NCBI RefSeq assembly: GCF_003601925.1
Contig: NZ_QZWH01000032.1
Coordinates: 1-43,973, forward strand
Source: Buttiauxella izardii
GTDB lineage: Bacteria > Pseudomonadota > Gammaproteobacteria > Enterobacterales > Enterobacteriaceae
Length of the DNA stretch: 43,973 nucleotides
Reading direction: 5' to 3'
The position numbers and the translations under genes are program-made. The notes under the pieces were generated by a model. It did not search any database, was not told the origin of the DNA, and was given only the letters and a program-made list of their open reading frames with translations. The stretch's first letter is position 1; the number at the start of each line of letters is the position of its first letter. Shown here in pieces: positions 26,600 through 35,071 of the stretch.

Positions 26600-27142
26600 T
26601 TAACCCTGCAATTGCAGCGTGGTTAAACAGGTCTGGCTTTCTTTGTGCGTTGCAATCGGTGCACTGGCGGTTTTGCCCTGATATTTGACTTCAATCGTGC
26701 CTTCAATATCGCGCGGTAACCACACGCCGACAAACCCGTTGGCGTGGCTGGTCATGCTTTTCTGTAATACGACTTTCCCGCTTTTATCCGTCACCTTCAC
26801 ATCAAACGGCGTGTTCGCCAACTCACCCCGACAACCCGAAAGACTGTGGTTAAAACACGGATGGGTTTGCGTCACGTAAGGCGCGAACGACAGGTAAAAC
26901 TTGTCGCCCAGCGGGTAGCTAAACTGCTGAGTGCCATCGGAAAGTTTCAGTTCGGTGCTGGTGATCCCCGCGTTATAAGGCAAAGGACGCGCCTGGGTTG
27001 AGCCGTCGATCGCTTCCACCATTTGCTCGGTGGTTTTGCCTGAAAGACCGTGTGCGGCAAGGAAATCTGCATCGCCCTGCGCAGCTAACGCAGAGCCGCT
27101 GATGCTGAGTGCCAGTAAGGCGAAAAGCAGTTTTTGTTTCAT
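26600..27142 (-). CDS. cueP: Periplasmic copper-binding protein CueP
   Basis: The protein is 180 residues from ATG 27142, with a Sec signal peptide (KLLFALLALSISGSALA, cleavage near residue 20). The three cysteines known to bind copper in Salmonella CueP are at the same positions: Cys96 and Cys104 in HPCFNHSLSGCRGE and Cys172 in QTCLTTLQ. CueP binds periplasmic copper and is reported to deliver it to SodCII and to support copper tolerance. A TTG one codon upstream is unlikely as start. Control by CueR is strongly indicated by the promoter at 27183-27213. Confidence 0.95.
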   Translation of the reverse strand: MKQKLLFALLALSISGSALAAQGDADFLAAHGLSGKTTEQMVEAIDGSTQARPLPYNAGITSTELKLSDGTQQFSYPLGDKFYLSFAPYVTQTHPCFNHSLSGCRGELANTPFDVKVTDKSGKVVLQKSMTSHANGFVGVWLPRDIEGTIEVKYQGKTASAPIATHKESQTCLTTLQLQG

Positions 27143-27182
27143 CAATGAATACCTTTCAAAAGAGGAATTAAGCCTGCCGCAA

Positions 27183-27213
27183 AGACTAAACCTTCCAGTA
27201 AGGGGAGGGTCAA
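27183..27213 (-). promoter_or_regulatory. CueR-type promoter of cueP
   Basis: Read on the minus strand, -35 TTGACC (27213-27208) and -10 TAGTCT (27188-27183) are separated by 19 bp, the long spacer typical of MerR-family promoters. The spacer carries a dyad ACCCTCC/GGAAGGT (27210-27190), matching the CueR operator form ACCTTCC-N7-GGAAGGT with one change. This supports copper-induced transcription of cueP. Confidence 0.9.
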
Positions 27214-27271
27214 AATGATATGCAAAACTTTACATAGTGTGGGGGTATTTGGGGGTGTAGTGTTTGCCATG

Positions 27272-27289
27272 TATAGGTTTAAACCTATA
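27272..27289. promoter_or_regulatory. Perfect 18-bp palindrome, probable operator
   Basis: TATAGGTTTAAACCTATA is a perfect palindrome about 40 bp before the ORF that starts at 27329. Its size and position fit an operator for an autoregulated Xre-type antitoxin or regulator. Confidence 0.55.
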
Positions 27290-27328
27290 AAAGAGATATT
27301 TCCTTATCAGCAGATGCATGCAAAAGGA

Positions 27329-27514
27329 ATGAATGACATAAGCAGAACCCTCGAACAGATCCTGGCGACTGAAAAGCCCGAAGTTGTTGCGCAAGCGAAG
27401 GCTAAAGCCGCAGCCAGGTTTCGCAGCCTGAATATCACATCGGCAACACATATATTATTATTATGTGTTGCGCCTTTGCACACCTGTCGAACTCGTTGTG
27501 TATGTTGTCGATAA
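27329..27514 (+). pseudogene. Truncated Xre/antitoxin-like ORF (N-terminal remnant)
   Basis: The 61-residue frame begins MNDISRTLEQILATEKPEVV and continues AQAKAKAAARFRSLNI. From memory of the family this resembles the N-termini of small Xre-type antitoxin-like regulators, which continue into a helix-turn-helix. Here the sequence after RFRSLNITSATH is unrelated and cysteine-rich, so the helix-turn-helix is missing. I treat it as a remnant. A frame open from 27215 has no better start. It could instead be an unrelated small protein; confidence is low. Confidence 0.35.
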
Positions 27515-27613
27515 TGAACGAGTTCATGTCCTGCGAATATTTCACACTGCACGTAAAATAGCTCAACACCATAAGTCAATAAATTAAAAATGACATCTAA
27601 TTTAAATTTATAA

Positions 27614-28543
27614 TTATGATTTTTTTATTTCTTGTAAGAGTGATATCAACCCCTTGAAATTTTCATCTTTTAGGGAGCTTTTATTATATGTCATATAGAA
27701 TGTAATAGGTTTGGAAATAAACAAGCATTCTAAAATTTTAATATTAAAGCTGCTCATGAACTTTCTGGCAAACCAAGAGGGGACAAAACCAACTAAATCA
27801 GTTTTTTCAATTACCCCTGCGATAACAATAAAAGAGTGGCTAGAAAATAAAATATCTCTATCTTCAAAGTAACTTAGAGCATCATATTGGAATTTTTTAA
27901 TGTCTTCGGATGGAGTACTAAGAAAGGTTGATTTTTCAAGTTTCATCTCTTCTTTATTCAGGGTTAATCCAAGGCGCGGGTGTTCTTTACTGCACACTGC
28001 AACAGTTTGTTCTATGAGAAATGCCTCACAAACAGTAGAAGATGAATAATATGGTTTGGTATCAAAAACTACATCAGCTTTCCTGTAAGTCAGAATGTCT
28101 TCGGTATTCTCGAGCATTACGTCAGCATTCATATGGATAATTTCACAATTAATTTTATTCTCTTGGAGCACTGAGTAAAAATCAGGAATTATACGCAAAG
28201 CGAGGTATGGTGCAGCATGTATAACAAATCTACTTTTTTCGTTCATGCTGGGAAATGAGTTAATACTTTCTAATAACGGATTAATATTCTTACTTAATTT
28301 CGTGTGTAAATTAACGGCAACCGTTGTGGCCGCTAGTCCATTTTTCTCACGAATGAAAAGGGGATCTCCAAAAAAGAAACGCAATTTGGTAAGAGCCTGA
28401 CTAACAGCTGAAGGTGTAACATCCATAAAATTGGCGGCCTTTGTCACACTTTTATGAAAATAGACAGCCTCAAAAGTTAAAAGAAGATTAAGATCAAAAT
28501 CCCTAACTTTAAGCATTCCAGATAAAAATGAATCACTTACCAT
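27614..28543 (-). CDS. LysR-family transcriptional regulator
   Basis: The product is 309 residues from ATG 28543, with AAAGG seven bases upstream; a TTG five codons earlier is less likely. The N-terminal winged helix-turn-helix is clear: VRDFDLNLLLTFEAVYFHKS, VTKAANFMDVTPSAVSQALTKLR and DPLFIREKNGLAAT. An effector-binding domain follows. It is AT-rich and differs in codon use from the cobalamin region. It probably controls genes in the neighbouring AT-rich island, but no target site was identified. Confidence 0.9.
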   Translation of the reverse strand: MVSDSFLSGMLKVRDFDLNLLLTFEAVYFHKSVTKAANFMDVTPSAVSQALTKLRFFFGDPLFIREKNGLAATTVAVNLHTKLSKNINPLLESINSFPSMNEKSRFVIHAAPYLALRIIPDFYSVLQENKINCEIIHMNADVMLENTEDILTYRKADVVFDTKPYYSSSTVCEAFLIEQTVAVCSKEHPRLGLTLNKEEMKLEKSTFLSTPSEDIKKFQYDALSYFEDRDILFSSHSFIVIAGVIEKTDLVGFVPSWFARKFMSSFNIKILECLFISKPITFYMTYNKSSLKDENFKGLISLLQEIKKS

Positions 28544-28670
28544 GCCAGCACCTTTCAAAATTCATTGACTTATAAGCAAAATAAAAAACATAAAATTACT
28601 ATAGCAGAACGATTGCGGTCTATAAGAAAAACCATTAGAAAAATCAAAAAATAATTACATTAGTGACCAC

Positions 28671-28904
28671 TTAGTTAGTTGAACACTCATTCAGAACATC
28701 TAGCCATAGAATCAAATCATCCTTGTAAATATAGCGGATGCTACTTCCTGACATATCAATGAGACATGGGAATCTAGCGGGTAAAGATTTCAAAAATTCT
28801 TCTTCCACCTCTGAATCTTCTAATATAGAAGGATACTGTGAATCCTTCAGATACACCTCATGAAACCACTGCCTAAAATGTTTAACATTTATAATAACTT
28901 TCAT
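28671..28904 (-). CDS. Small protein of unknown function
   Basis: The 77-residue acidic protein begins MKVIINVKHFRQWFHEVYLK, with no signal peptide or membrane segment and no family I recognise. AAGAAGG lies about six bases before the ATG, which supports real translation. It sits between the LysR gene and the adhesin, all on the minus strand, so it may be transcribed with the fimbrial genes or the regulator. Confidence 0.55.
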   Translation of the reverse strand: MKVIINVKHFRQWFHEVYLKDSQYPSILEDSEVEEEFLKSLPARFPCLIDMSGSSIRYIYKDDLILWLDVLNECSTN

Positions 28905-29015
28905 AAAAACCTTCTTTTTAGTTAATCAATTGTAAGTGGAATAAAATATTCACAATTAATTTAGGTATAGATTCCAAAGTAAGATTATCTAAAAATTCAT
29001 TATCTATAAATTGAA

Positions 29016-29981
29016 TTAATTGTAAGTGATGGTAAAATTAGCTACAGCACTGGCATCACCAGGTTTTATTATGTTATCCGTCTGTATATATGCAGCAGTT
29101 AGCGGAATGCTGAACGTGCCGTTTGTTTGAGATTGGGCAACATAGAAAGATTGACCAAATTTGATCGGATTCTTATCATACATTAATTTTATTCCAATAC
29201 CTTGTGCCCCTCCGTCGGCAAGATCAATAATTCCATCTCCAAGAGAGGACGTTGCAGAAAAGCTGATATTAACATTCGTGCCTGAATCACAATTTAAAGG
29301 GATAGTAATTCCAACAGGATTACTTGTTGAGCCTTTTCCATGCATTGTATCTGTTGTCAGCTCCCCCATTTCTACCGGAATAGCAGTAGCTCCTGTTATT
29401 TCACATGCTGATTGTGTCACGGAGCCGGATGTCAAATTATAACTTGCTGCCTGAGTAAGACCTGTGCTGGTTGCAAGTTTGTAATTTAAAATCTGCCCTA
29501 TCGGCAGGTGATCAGAAACAATATTCCCGGTTTTATAAAGCTTTATTGTAATTTTAGGGCTTAATGCCTTTTCTTTATTTTGTGTTAATAGTAATGTTCG
29601 GTTAATAGGTTGGTCATCTACTCTTGCTGCAAAACCGACGCCTAAAATTGTAGTTTGGTATACATTATCCCCATTAATTATAGTAGAGTTCCCGTTCGCA
29701 AAGGTTGGCATAAGCTCAATGCTGGCATCGTAATCACCTCCAGAACAATTAGCTAATAATTGCCCGTATGCAAAGTCTTTTACAGCCAAAAGCGAACCTA
29801 TAGGCAAGTTTCGCTGAGCGCTAATATTACCAAAGTCAGCATTAAAATCATGAGTTCCGGGATCCAGAGTACATATCCCATTGGTCGCTGAAGCCGTTGC
29901 TGAGAAAAAAAATGGTGAAAATAATATTGTAAAAAAAAGAACAGGAATTTTTTTATTCATTTTTATACGGAAGCCTTTCAT
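29016..29981 (-). CDS. Fimbrial tip adhesin, two-domain
   Basis: The 321-residue protein has a signal peptide (hydrophobic KIPVLFFTILFSPFFFSATASA). An N-terminal domain (about residues 35-190) is followed by a pilin-like domain from about residue 192 (SACEITGATAIPVEMGEL) to the C-terminal beta-strand FTITYN. That strand would engage the chaperone and the next subunit. This two-domain plan is that of FimH-type adhesins, the receptor-binding tip of chaperone-usher fimbriae. It is the last gene of the operon. The receptor cannot be deduced. AAAGG precedes ATG 29981; an internal ATG eight codons later is possible. Confidence 0.88.
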   Translation of the reverse strand: MKGFRIKMNKKIPVLFFTILFSPFFFSATASATNGICTLDPGTHDFNADFGNISAQRNLPIGSLLAVKDFAYGQLLANCSGGDYDASIELMPTFANGNSTIINGDNVYQTTILGVGFAARVDDQPINRTLLLTQNKEKALSPKITIKLYKTGNIVSDHLPIGQILNYKLATSTGLTQAASYNLTSGSVTQSACEITGATAIPVEMGELTTDTMHGKGSTSNPVGITIPLNCDSGTNVNISFSATSSLGDGIIDLADGGAQGIGIKLMYDKNPIKFGQSFYVAQSQTNGTFSIPLTAAYIQTDNIIKPGDASAVANFTITYN

Positions 29982-30002
29982 CTTGTAACCTTTTTCATAG
30001 AA

Positions 30003-32657
30003 TTAATGGCATTGGGCAATAGTTTGTTTTATCAGGTCCATTTTATTTTCTGATGGGGTATCCGAGTTTAAAACATAATCTCCCTGGCATTGCTGGGCAC
30101 TGCCATTTCCCCATTTAGCGCTTATTTTTCCTGTTTCAGGTAATCCAGACAAATATACCTGCCCCTGATCGCTGACAATACCGGTGATAAGACTGTCGTT
30201 TTCTTTATCAACTAAGGTCACGGTCGCTCCAAATGGCACTGGTTTTCCAGAGAATAATAATTGAATGAGCGCACGCTGACCTACTCGGGTTTTGAAATCT
30301 GCAAGTACCACAGCCCCTCGAGTTGGCGTAACTGTCTGACTATTTATGTCCATATCCACATCATCACCAAATGTTTGTGTATCTAAGTCGATAGCATTTT
30401 TGCGATAGGGCTGTACATAAGGCACCACAGCATAACCACGCCAGTCGGTTTTAACTCCGGTATTATTTTTGACATCAACACCACCCACATTAGGCGCTTT
30501 AACCAGTGCAATAGTGTCACTCAGTGGCTGAGAAAGCGTGATACCATTCTGATGTAACAAAACTCCACCCTGGATACCATAATTCCATTGCTGAGTGTTA
30601 TTGTCATAGCTATAACCAATATTGCTCTCGCCAAGATTACCTTTGTAATCCAAAGAAGCGTTCCCTGAAGAGCCTTTACCTTCATTTTCATAACCCTGCT
30701 GTACTGCATAGCTCAGATTATTTTCTTTCAGCAATGTTCCATTTATTCCAGCCTGTTGTGTCGTGGATCCATTCTTGGTGCTGTTCATGTTATATGTCAT
30801 CCATGCACCGCTGTGTCCCAATAATAAATCGAACGGCACTGACATATTAAATGCGATTACTTTATCCGCATTTGGTGAGCCTGGATTTTTCGAATAGTTA
30901 TAATTTAACCCAATGCTGACGCCATGAATAGAAGTGGCATATCCCAGTTGGATTAGTTTCTCCATTCCATCGCCACCCCAATAGTTTTGACGGCTGCCAC
31001 TGATATTCACAGAACCATAATCACCAAGCGTCTGATTTATCGTAAGCTGAACTTTGCTACGTTGATTATGCGAGCGATTATAATTATCAATATCGTTACC
31101 TGTATCACGCTGATAATCCTGTACGTCACTAAAACCGTAGTAACCCTCAGTTGAATAGCGATAGCCAGCAATTTGTAGATTGGTATCGGTCTGGTCGAAG
31201 TTTTTCGCATACATAGCTCGATAAGACTGACCCTGTTTTCTACCCATCAAATTGTCATCGAACTTGCTGACAGCCTGAGTACCATCGAAGGAGACTGCAC
31301 CCCAGCGACCCAGATCTCTTCCCAACCCAATAGTCGCTGCCTGGTAATTATCCGCATACTGGATCCCGCCATAAATAGTGGTCAGTGCAGTAAGACCGTA
31401 AATATTTGAGAGCTGAATAAACTCTGGCGTTTTGGTATCGTCGTTACCCGAGCGATATTTACCCAGTACCATATTGTATTTAAGGCGATTTTCACGCTGT
31501 AAAATTGGCACTGAACTGGTGGTTACAGTGAATTTAGTTACTGAGTTATCAGCTTCCGTCACGGTGACTTCCAGATCTCCCCCATTGCTGGATGGGTAAA
31601 GATCAGTAATCGCAAAGGCACCTGGAGAAACGTTGGTCTGATAAATTACATAACCATTTTGCTTGATGGTGACCTGAGCATTCGATTTAGCAATCCCACG
31701 TACCGTTGGTGCAAACTGGCTCATCGAATCCGGCAGCATCTGATCATCAGAGGCCAGTTGCGCTCCGGTAAACTGTAAACTGTCGAAAACATCCGCCGGC
31801 GTAGATGTTTGCCCCACCGTAAGCTGTCCACCTTGTAATAGCTGCACATCTCTCTGCAGATATGTATTTATCGACTGATACTGATTTTCGCTACTATCGC
31901 TGTTACCCGACGAGGTATTACTTGTTGCACTGTAAGTGGAATAGTTACGTAAACGCCAGGCACCTAAATTTATTCCGCTTCGTAAGTTTACAAAATTACT
32001 TTGGGAGTCACCATCGTCGCGTTTAGTTGTTGAACCTGAATAGCTGTAATTTAAAAGTATCGCTGGAATACCGTTGTCCCAGCTTTTAGGATCCACTGCG
32101 TTACGTGGACGACTATTTACACCGACCTGAGGAACAGTGATATTATAACGACGATTATTTAAATCCAGTGTTTCTGTTGCATCTTTAATATAATACTTTA
32201 ATGGATGATCCAGGTTTTCATCTGGAGGTGCAGATTTAAGGTCTGGAAAAGTATTGAGAATAACCCCATAATCGGCTAATTCTGCTGGCTTCAATTGCCC
32301 ATAAAGTTCCCCTGGCGAACCAGGGGAGCTAATAAACTTTACTTCTCTTGCATCTACTTTCTGACTATTAAGATACACATCTACCTTATAATAACCAGGC
32401 ATTTGACCACCTTTTTCTGAAAAGTAGTCAAGGTTTATCCCTTGTAAATCAGTTACCCCACCAATAGATTTCAACATCTCCGGGTTAAATTTTTCTGCGC
32501 ATATAACAACAGATGGGAAAAATAATAAGAGAAAAAATGAGAGAGCTTTTGCTAACACATTCAAAAATATCGGCCTCAGAACAACGCTGCCTTTATTTAA
32601 ATGGTTACACATCCGCTGTGGTTTTTCTTTAGTGTTTTTTATTTTATTATCTTCCAT
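30003..32657 (-). CDS. Outer membrane fimbrial usher (FimD-like)
   Basis: The 884-residue protein is full length for an usher. The signal segment lies unusually far in (about residues 36-54, ALSFFLLLFFPSVVICA), after a charged leader; ATG at residue 16 would shorten it. The N-terminal chaperone-binding domain (FNPEMLKSIGGVTDLQGINL) is followed by the 24-strand pore with the FAPTVRGIAKSNAQVTIKQN and GAFAITDLYPSSNGGDLEVT plug/barrel signatures, then two C-terminal domains ending in a cysteine pair (QCQGDYVL, IAQCH). It assembles and secretes the fimbria. It sits 39 bases after the chaperone gene and 21 before the adhesin. Confidence 0.95.
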   Translation of the reverse strand: MEDNKIKNTKEKPQRMCNHLNKGSVVLRPIFLNVLAKALSFFLLLFFPSVVICAEKFNPEMLKSIGGVTDLQGINLDYFSEKGGQMPGYYKVDVYLNSQKVDAREVKFISSPGSPGELYGQLKPAELADYGVILNTFPDLKSAPPDENLDHPLKYYIKDATETLDLNNRRYNITVPQVGVNSRPRNAVDPKSWDNGIPAILLNYSYSGSTTKRDDGDSQSNFVNLRSGINLGAWRLRNYSTYSATSNTSSGNSDSSENQYQSINTYLQRDVQLLQGGQLTVGQTSTPADVFDSLQFTGAQLASDDQMLPDSMSQFAPTVRGIAKSNAQVTIKQNGYVIYQTNVSPGAFAITDLYPSSNGGDLEVTVTEADNSVTKFTVTTSSVPILQRENRLKYNMVLGKYRSGNDDTKTPEFIQLSNIYGLTALTTIYGGIQYADNYQAATIGLGRDLGRWGAVSFDGTQAVSKFDDNLMGRKQGQSYRAMYAKNFDQTDTNLQIAGYRYSTEGYYGFSDVQDYQRDTGNDIDNYNRSHNQRSKVQLTINQTLGDYGSVNISGSRQNYWGGDGMEKLIQLGYATSIHGVSIGLNYNYSKNPGSPNADKVIAFNMSVPFDLLLGHSGAWMTYNMNSTKNGSTTQQAGINGTLLKENNLSYAVQQGYENEGKGSSGNASLDYKGNLGESNIGYSYDNNTQQWNYGIQGGVLLHQNGITLSQPLSDTIALVKAPNVGGVDVKNNTGVKTDWRGYAVVPYVQPYRKNAIDLDTQTFGDDVDMDINSQTVTPTRGAVVLADFKTRVGQRALIQLLFSGKPVPFGATVTLVDKENDSLITGIVSDQGQVYLSGLPETGKISAKWGNGSAQQCQGDYVLNSDTPSENKMDLIKQTIAQCH

Positions 32658-32696
32658 AACAACCGCCCTGCAAAACGTAAATTACATTTACGGAAA

Positions 32697-33377
32697 TTAA
32701 AATTTGGCAGAAAACTCTTTAGTTAAGCCACCATAATCATTAATCGCTTTCCAGTTGATAGAACCACTCGTTGCACTATTTTTAATTTTTAGAGATGATT
32801 TAGGAGCAACCATATAGCCTTCTCGTAACGTATTGCCATTAATCTTTATTTGACTCATGTTAACAAAATATGGCGTTGGGTTATTTGCCTGTAAACTGTC
32901 TCCAGAATGAGTAAACGTCAACTCACTTGAAGCATTTTCAGCTTTACGAGGGTCATTTAATGCTTCAGGTCTGTAAAAAAGCTTAATGCGTGTATTGAGT
33001 GAAAATTGTAAGGAATTCGTTGTCTTCTTTTCAGACTCTGGTGGTATAGCCAGCGTGTTTAACCAGTATACAGATTCTCTATCTTGCGGTAGATTTGAAG
33101 TCGTTTGGTTTATTCTAATATTATTACTTTGCCCCTCTTCAAGACGAAATAGTGGTGGTGTGGTCAGAAAGGGGACCTTTGCGCCATCTATATCTGAACT
33201 TACCCAGGAACGGATTAGATAAACCGAGGAGTTATCACTGTTTTTAACAGACAGAGACGCCTCTTTCATATCTCCAGAGAATATTACTCGTGTTGCACCA
33301 ACGGTTAGCCCTGCATAAGAAGGAATAGATGCAATTAATAAAGTGCTTGCAATAATTGTTCTATAAGAAAACTTCAT
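32697..33377 (-). CDS. Periplasmic fimbrial chaperone (FimC/PapD family)
   Basis: The 226-residue protein has a signal peptide ending in PSYAG. Domain 1 contains VGATRVIFSGDMKEASLSVKN and the conserved PapD-type stretch LPQDRESVYWLNTLAIPPES. Domain 2 starts near RIKLFYRPEALN. The G1-strand donor motif is in the segment NSLQFSLNTRIKLFYRP. The short F1-G1 loop indicates an FGS-type chaperone. It folds pilins by donor-strand complementation and hands them to the usher. Confidence 0.94.
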   Translation of the reverse strand: MKFSYRTIIASTLLIASIPSYAGLTVGATRVIFSGDMKEASLSVKNSDNSSVYLIRSWVSSDIDGAKVPFLTTPPLFRLEEGQSNNIRINQTTSNLPQDRESVYWLNTLAIPPESEKKTTNSLQFSLNTRIKLFYRPEALNDPRKAENASSELTFTHSGDSLQANNPTPYFVNMSQIKINGNTLREGYMVAPKSSLKIKNSATSGSINWKAINDYGGLTKEFSAKF

Positions 33378-33404
33378 GATACTTTCACCTCAAAATTAAA
33401 ATAA

Positions 33405-33433
33405 GAGTGATTGCCATACGCTGACAATCACTC
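33405..33433 (-). terminator. Intra-operon hairpin between pilin and chaperone genes
   Basis: GAGTGATTG and CAATCACTC form a perfect nine-base stem with an 11-base loop. On the minus strand it is followed by TTATTTTAATTTTG. It lies between the second pilin and the chaperone. A partial terminator or RNA-stabilising loop here would make pilin more abundant than chaperone and usher, as known for other fimbrial operons. Confidence 0.7.
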
Positions 33434-33462
33434 AACTTTACATATAAATCATGTATTAATCG

Positions 33463-34011
33463 TTACTGATATGACAACTCGTAATTAATGACAGCATTCA
33501 TAGTACCAGTGGTTACTGGCTTGTTACCTGTGGTGCGACTCATACCAACCAAATAATCCAGACTATTATTACCGGCTGTCAATGGTTTACCATATACAGT
33601 GCTAGTATTTGAAACCAAATAAGTAGAAGGAGTTGCTGCTTCGCTAACAACATAACCTACCGTGCCTGCAGTACCAGTACCAGAAGGACCAGTAAATATC
33701 TTATTGTTATAACCTGAAACCAGACCTGACAGTTTCATGACTGCGCTTTGAATTGCGGTTGGGCAGTTTTCCAATTTAATAGAAAAAGGCTTCTGCAGCT
33801 CAGATGTTGTAGTACCTGAAGCAAGAGGAGAAAGTGCTGCTACAGGCATTGCAGTAAAGTTTACAGTTAAATTTTCTGCACCTGTTACAACATTACAACC
33901 AGGCGAGGTCACGGTGCCGTGGAAGTTGATAGTACCATCTGTCGCTTGCGCTGCATTAACACCCAGACCCAACATAACAATCGCAGCAATACTCAGTTTT
34001 TTCATTTTCAT
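33463..34011 (-). CDS. Fimbrial subunit (type 1 pilin family), second in operon
   Basis: The 182-residue pilin has a signal peptide (KKLSIAAIVMLGLGVNAAQA, cleavage near residue 23). The mature start TDGTINFHGTVTSPGCNV carries the first cysteine of the conserved disulfide, and the partner is in IKLENCPTAIQ. The C-terminus MNAVINYELSYQ is the chaperone/donor-strand recognition strand with penultimate Tyr. It is probably the major or a minor shaft subunit; which of the two pilins is major is not decided by sequence. Confidence 0.93.
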   Translation of the reverse strand: MKMKKLSIAAIVMLGLGVNAAQATDGTINFHGTVTSPGCNVVTGAENLTVNFTAMPVAALSPLASGTTTSELQKPFSIKLENCPTAIQSAVMKLSGLVSGYNNKIFTGPSGTGTAGTVGYVVSEAATPSTYLVSNTSTVYGKPLTAGNNSLDYLVGMSRTTGNKPVTTGTMNAVINYELSYQ

Positions 34012-34034
34012 AATTGGTTTTATCCTTTTAACCC

Positions 34035-34082
34035 TAGTCAGTAATATAAGAACATTTACACGCCATTAATATTAACTGACTA
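34035..34082. repeat. Inverted repeat between the two pilin genes
   Basis: TAGTCAGT-AATAT (34035-34047) pairs with ATATT-A-ACTGACTA (34069-34082). The stem-loop lies in the 80-bp gap between the pilins and may stabilise the upstream pilin mRNA. No T-run follows it on the minus strand. Confidence 0.55.
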
Positions 34083-34091
34083 CTGGCAATA

Positions 34092-34616
34092 TTAGTTGTA
34101 TGACAGAGTGAAGTTAGTCGTAGCGGTAAATTCACCATCAGTTACCATTCCACCGTTTGACATCGCAGCTGCTTTCAATGGGATTGTTGCCTCAGCAGTT
34201 ACCTGATCAATGGCTGCAAATGCAGAGGTTGAGTTCAGGTTAATTTGCGTGTCATCAGCGTTATAAATAGCAACACCAAGACCCGTTACACCACTAACAG
34301 CAATCAGTTTGCTGTTCGTTGCATCAGCAGCGCCTGAAGTCAACAGGTTTACACCTGCCTGGCTGATAGGACAAGCTGTAAGATGAACACTAAATGGCAC
34401 CAGTGCTGAGTGATCGCCAGCCGCCTTAAAATCGGCAACCGGTAAAACCCCCAATTCAACAGGTGCCGCAATGCTTGCGGCATCGACTGAACAACCGGCA
34501 CTAATAATACTGCCCGTTACAGTAATTGAGCCCAAGCTATTATCAGCATATGCTCCCATTGATGCGGTAACGGCCGCAGCAAGAACACCCATTTTTAACC
34601 ATGAAGTCATTTTCAT
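34092..34616 (-). CDS. Fimbrial subunit (type 1 pilin family), first in operon
   Basis: The 174-residue pilin has a signal peptide ending SMGAYA. The mature part has DNSLGSITVTGSIISAGCSV, the disulfide partner in VHLTACPIS, and the C-terminal strand FTATTNFTLSYN. It is the promoter-proximal gene of the fimbrial operon and thus a good candidate for the major shaft protein. It is richer in Ala and less AT-biased than the rest of the island. Confidence 0.93.
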   Translation of the reverse strand: MKMTSWLKMGVLAAAVTASMGAYADNSLGSITVTGSIISAGCSVDAASIAAPVELGVLPVADFKAAGDHSALVPFSVHLTACPISQAGVNLLTSGAADATNSKLIAVSGVTGLGVAIYNADDTQINLNSTSAFAAIDQVTAEATIPLKAAAMSNGGMVTDGEFTATTNFTLSYN

Positions 34617-35071
34617 ATTTTATCCCATAAAATTAAAATGATTAATTTAAGAAAACAAATTAATCAGCCATGCGGATGCTGTATTTACCAACAATCTACG
34701 CTGGCCTTTATTATTCACGATATGAAAATGAAAGGAAGCGAGATGGCTTAAACAGGTGTTAAGCGTAGCTAAATGTATTAATCATCAATGCATTGCATAA
34801 TGTCAAAACACAAAATTATCTTTATTAAATAACGTTAGCTGTTAATTCAACCTAACTCTATTTAGCGTTACTAAATACTTTCATGTTATTTGTTAGCGTT
34901 AATTAAAAGACTGTGCCATGTCTGATATGATTTTGTTGAAGGTATTTAATCTTGACAAGGTCATCATTTTCAAATTAATGTAAAAAACTAAATACCAATT
35001 TTTTCTCAGAAAAAACCAAAACCAAAATTAAAATTGGCAATGGAATTGTTCTACAATAAGGAATTGTCAAA
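34617..35071. promoter_or_regulatory. Divergent 455-bp regulatory region, fimbriae / autotransporter
   Basis: This is a very AT-rich gap with no ORF and must hold the promoters of both surface systems. A motif related to GTTAGCGTTA recurs: AACGTTAGC near 34842-34850, TTTAGCGTTA near 34861-34870, TTAGCGTTAATTA near 34893-34905. AAGGAA precedes the autotransporter start. No fim-type invertible element with long inverted repeats was seen. The composition suggests H-NS silencing (inference). Confidence 0.5.

Noticed and set aside
34617-35071. A fimS-like invertible promoter switch for the fimbrial operon.
   Set aside because: No inverted repeats of the right spacing and no adjacent recombinase gene (fimB/fimE type) were found.
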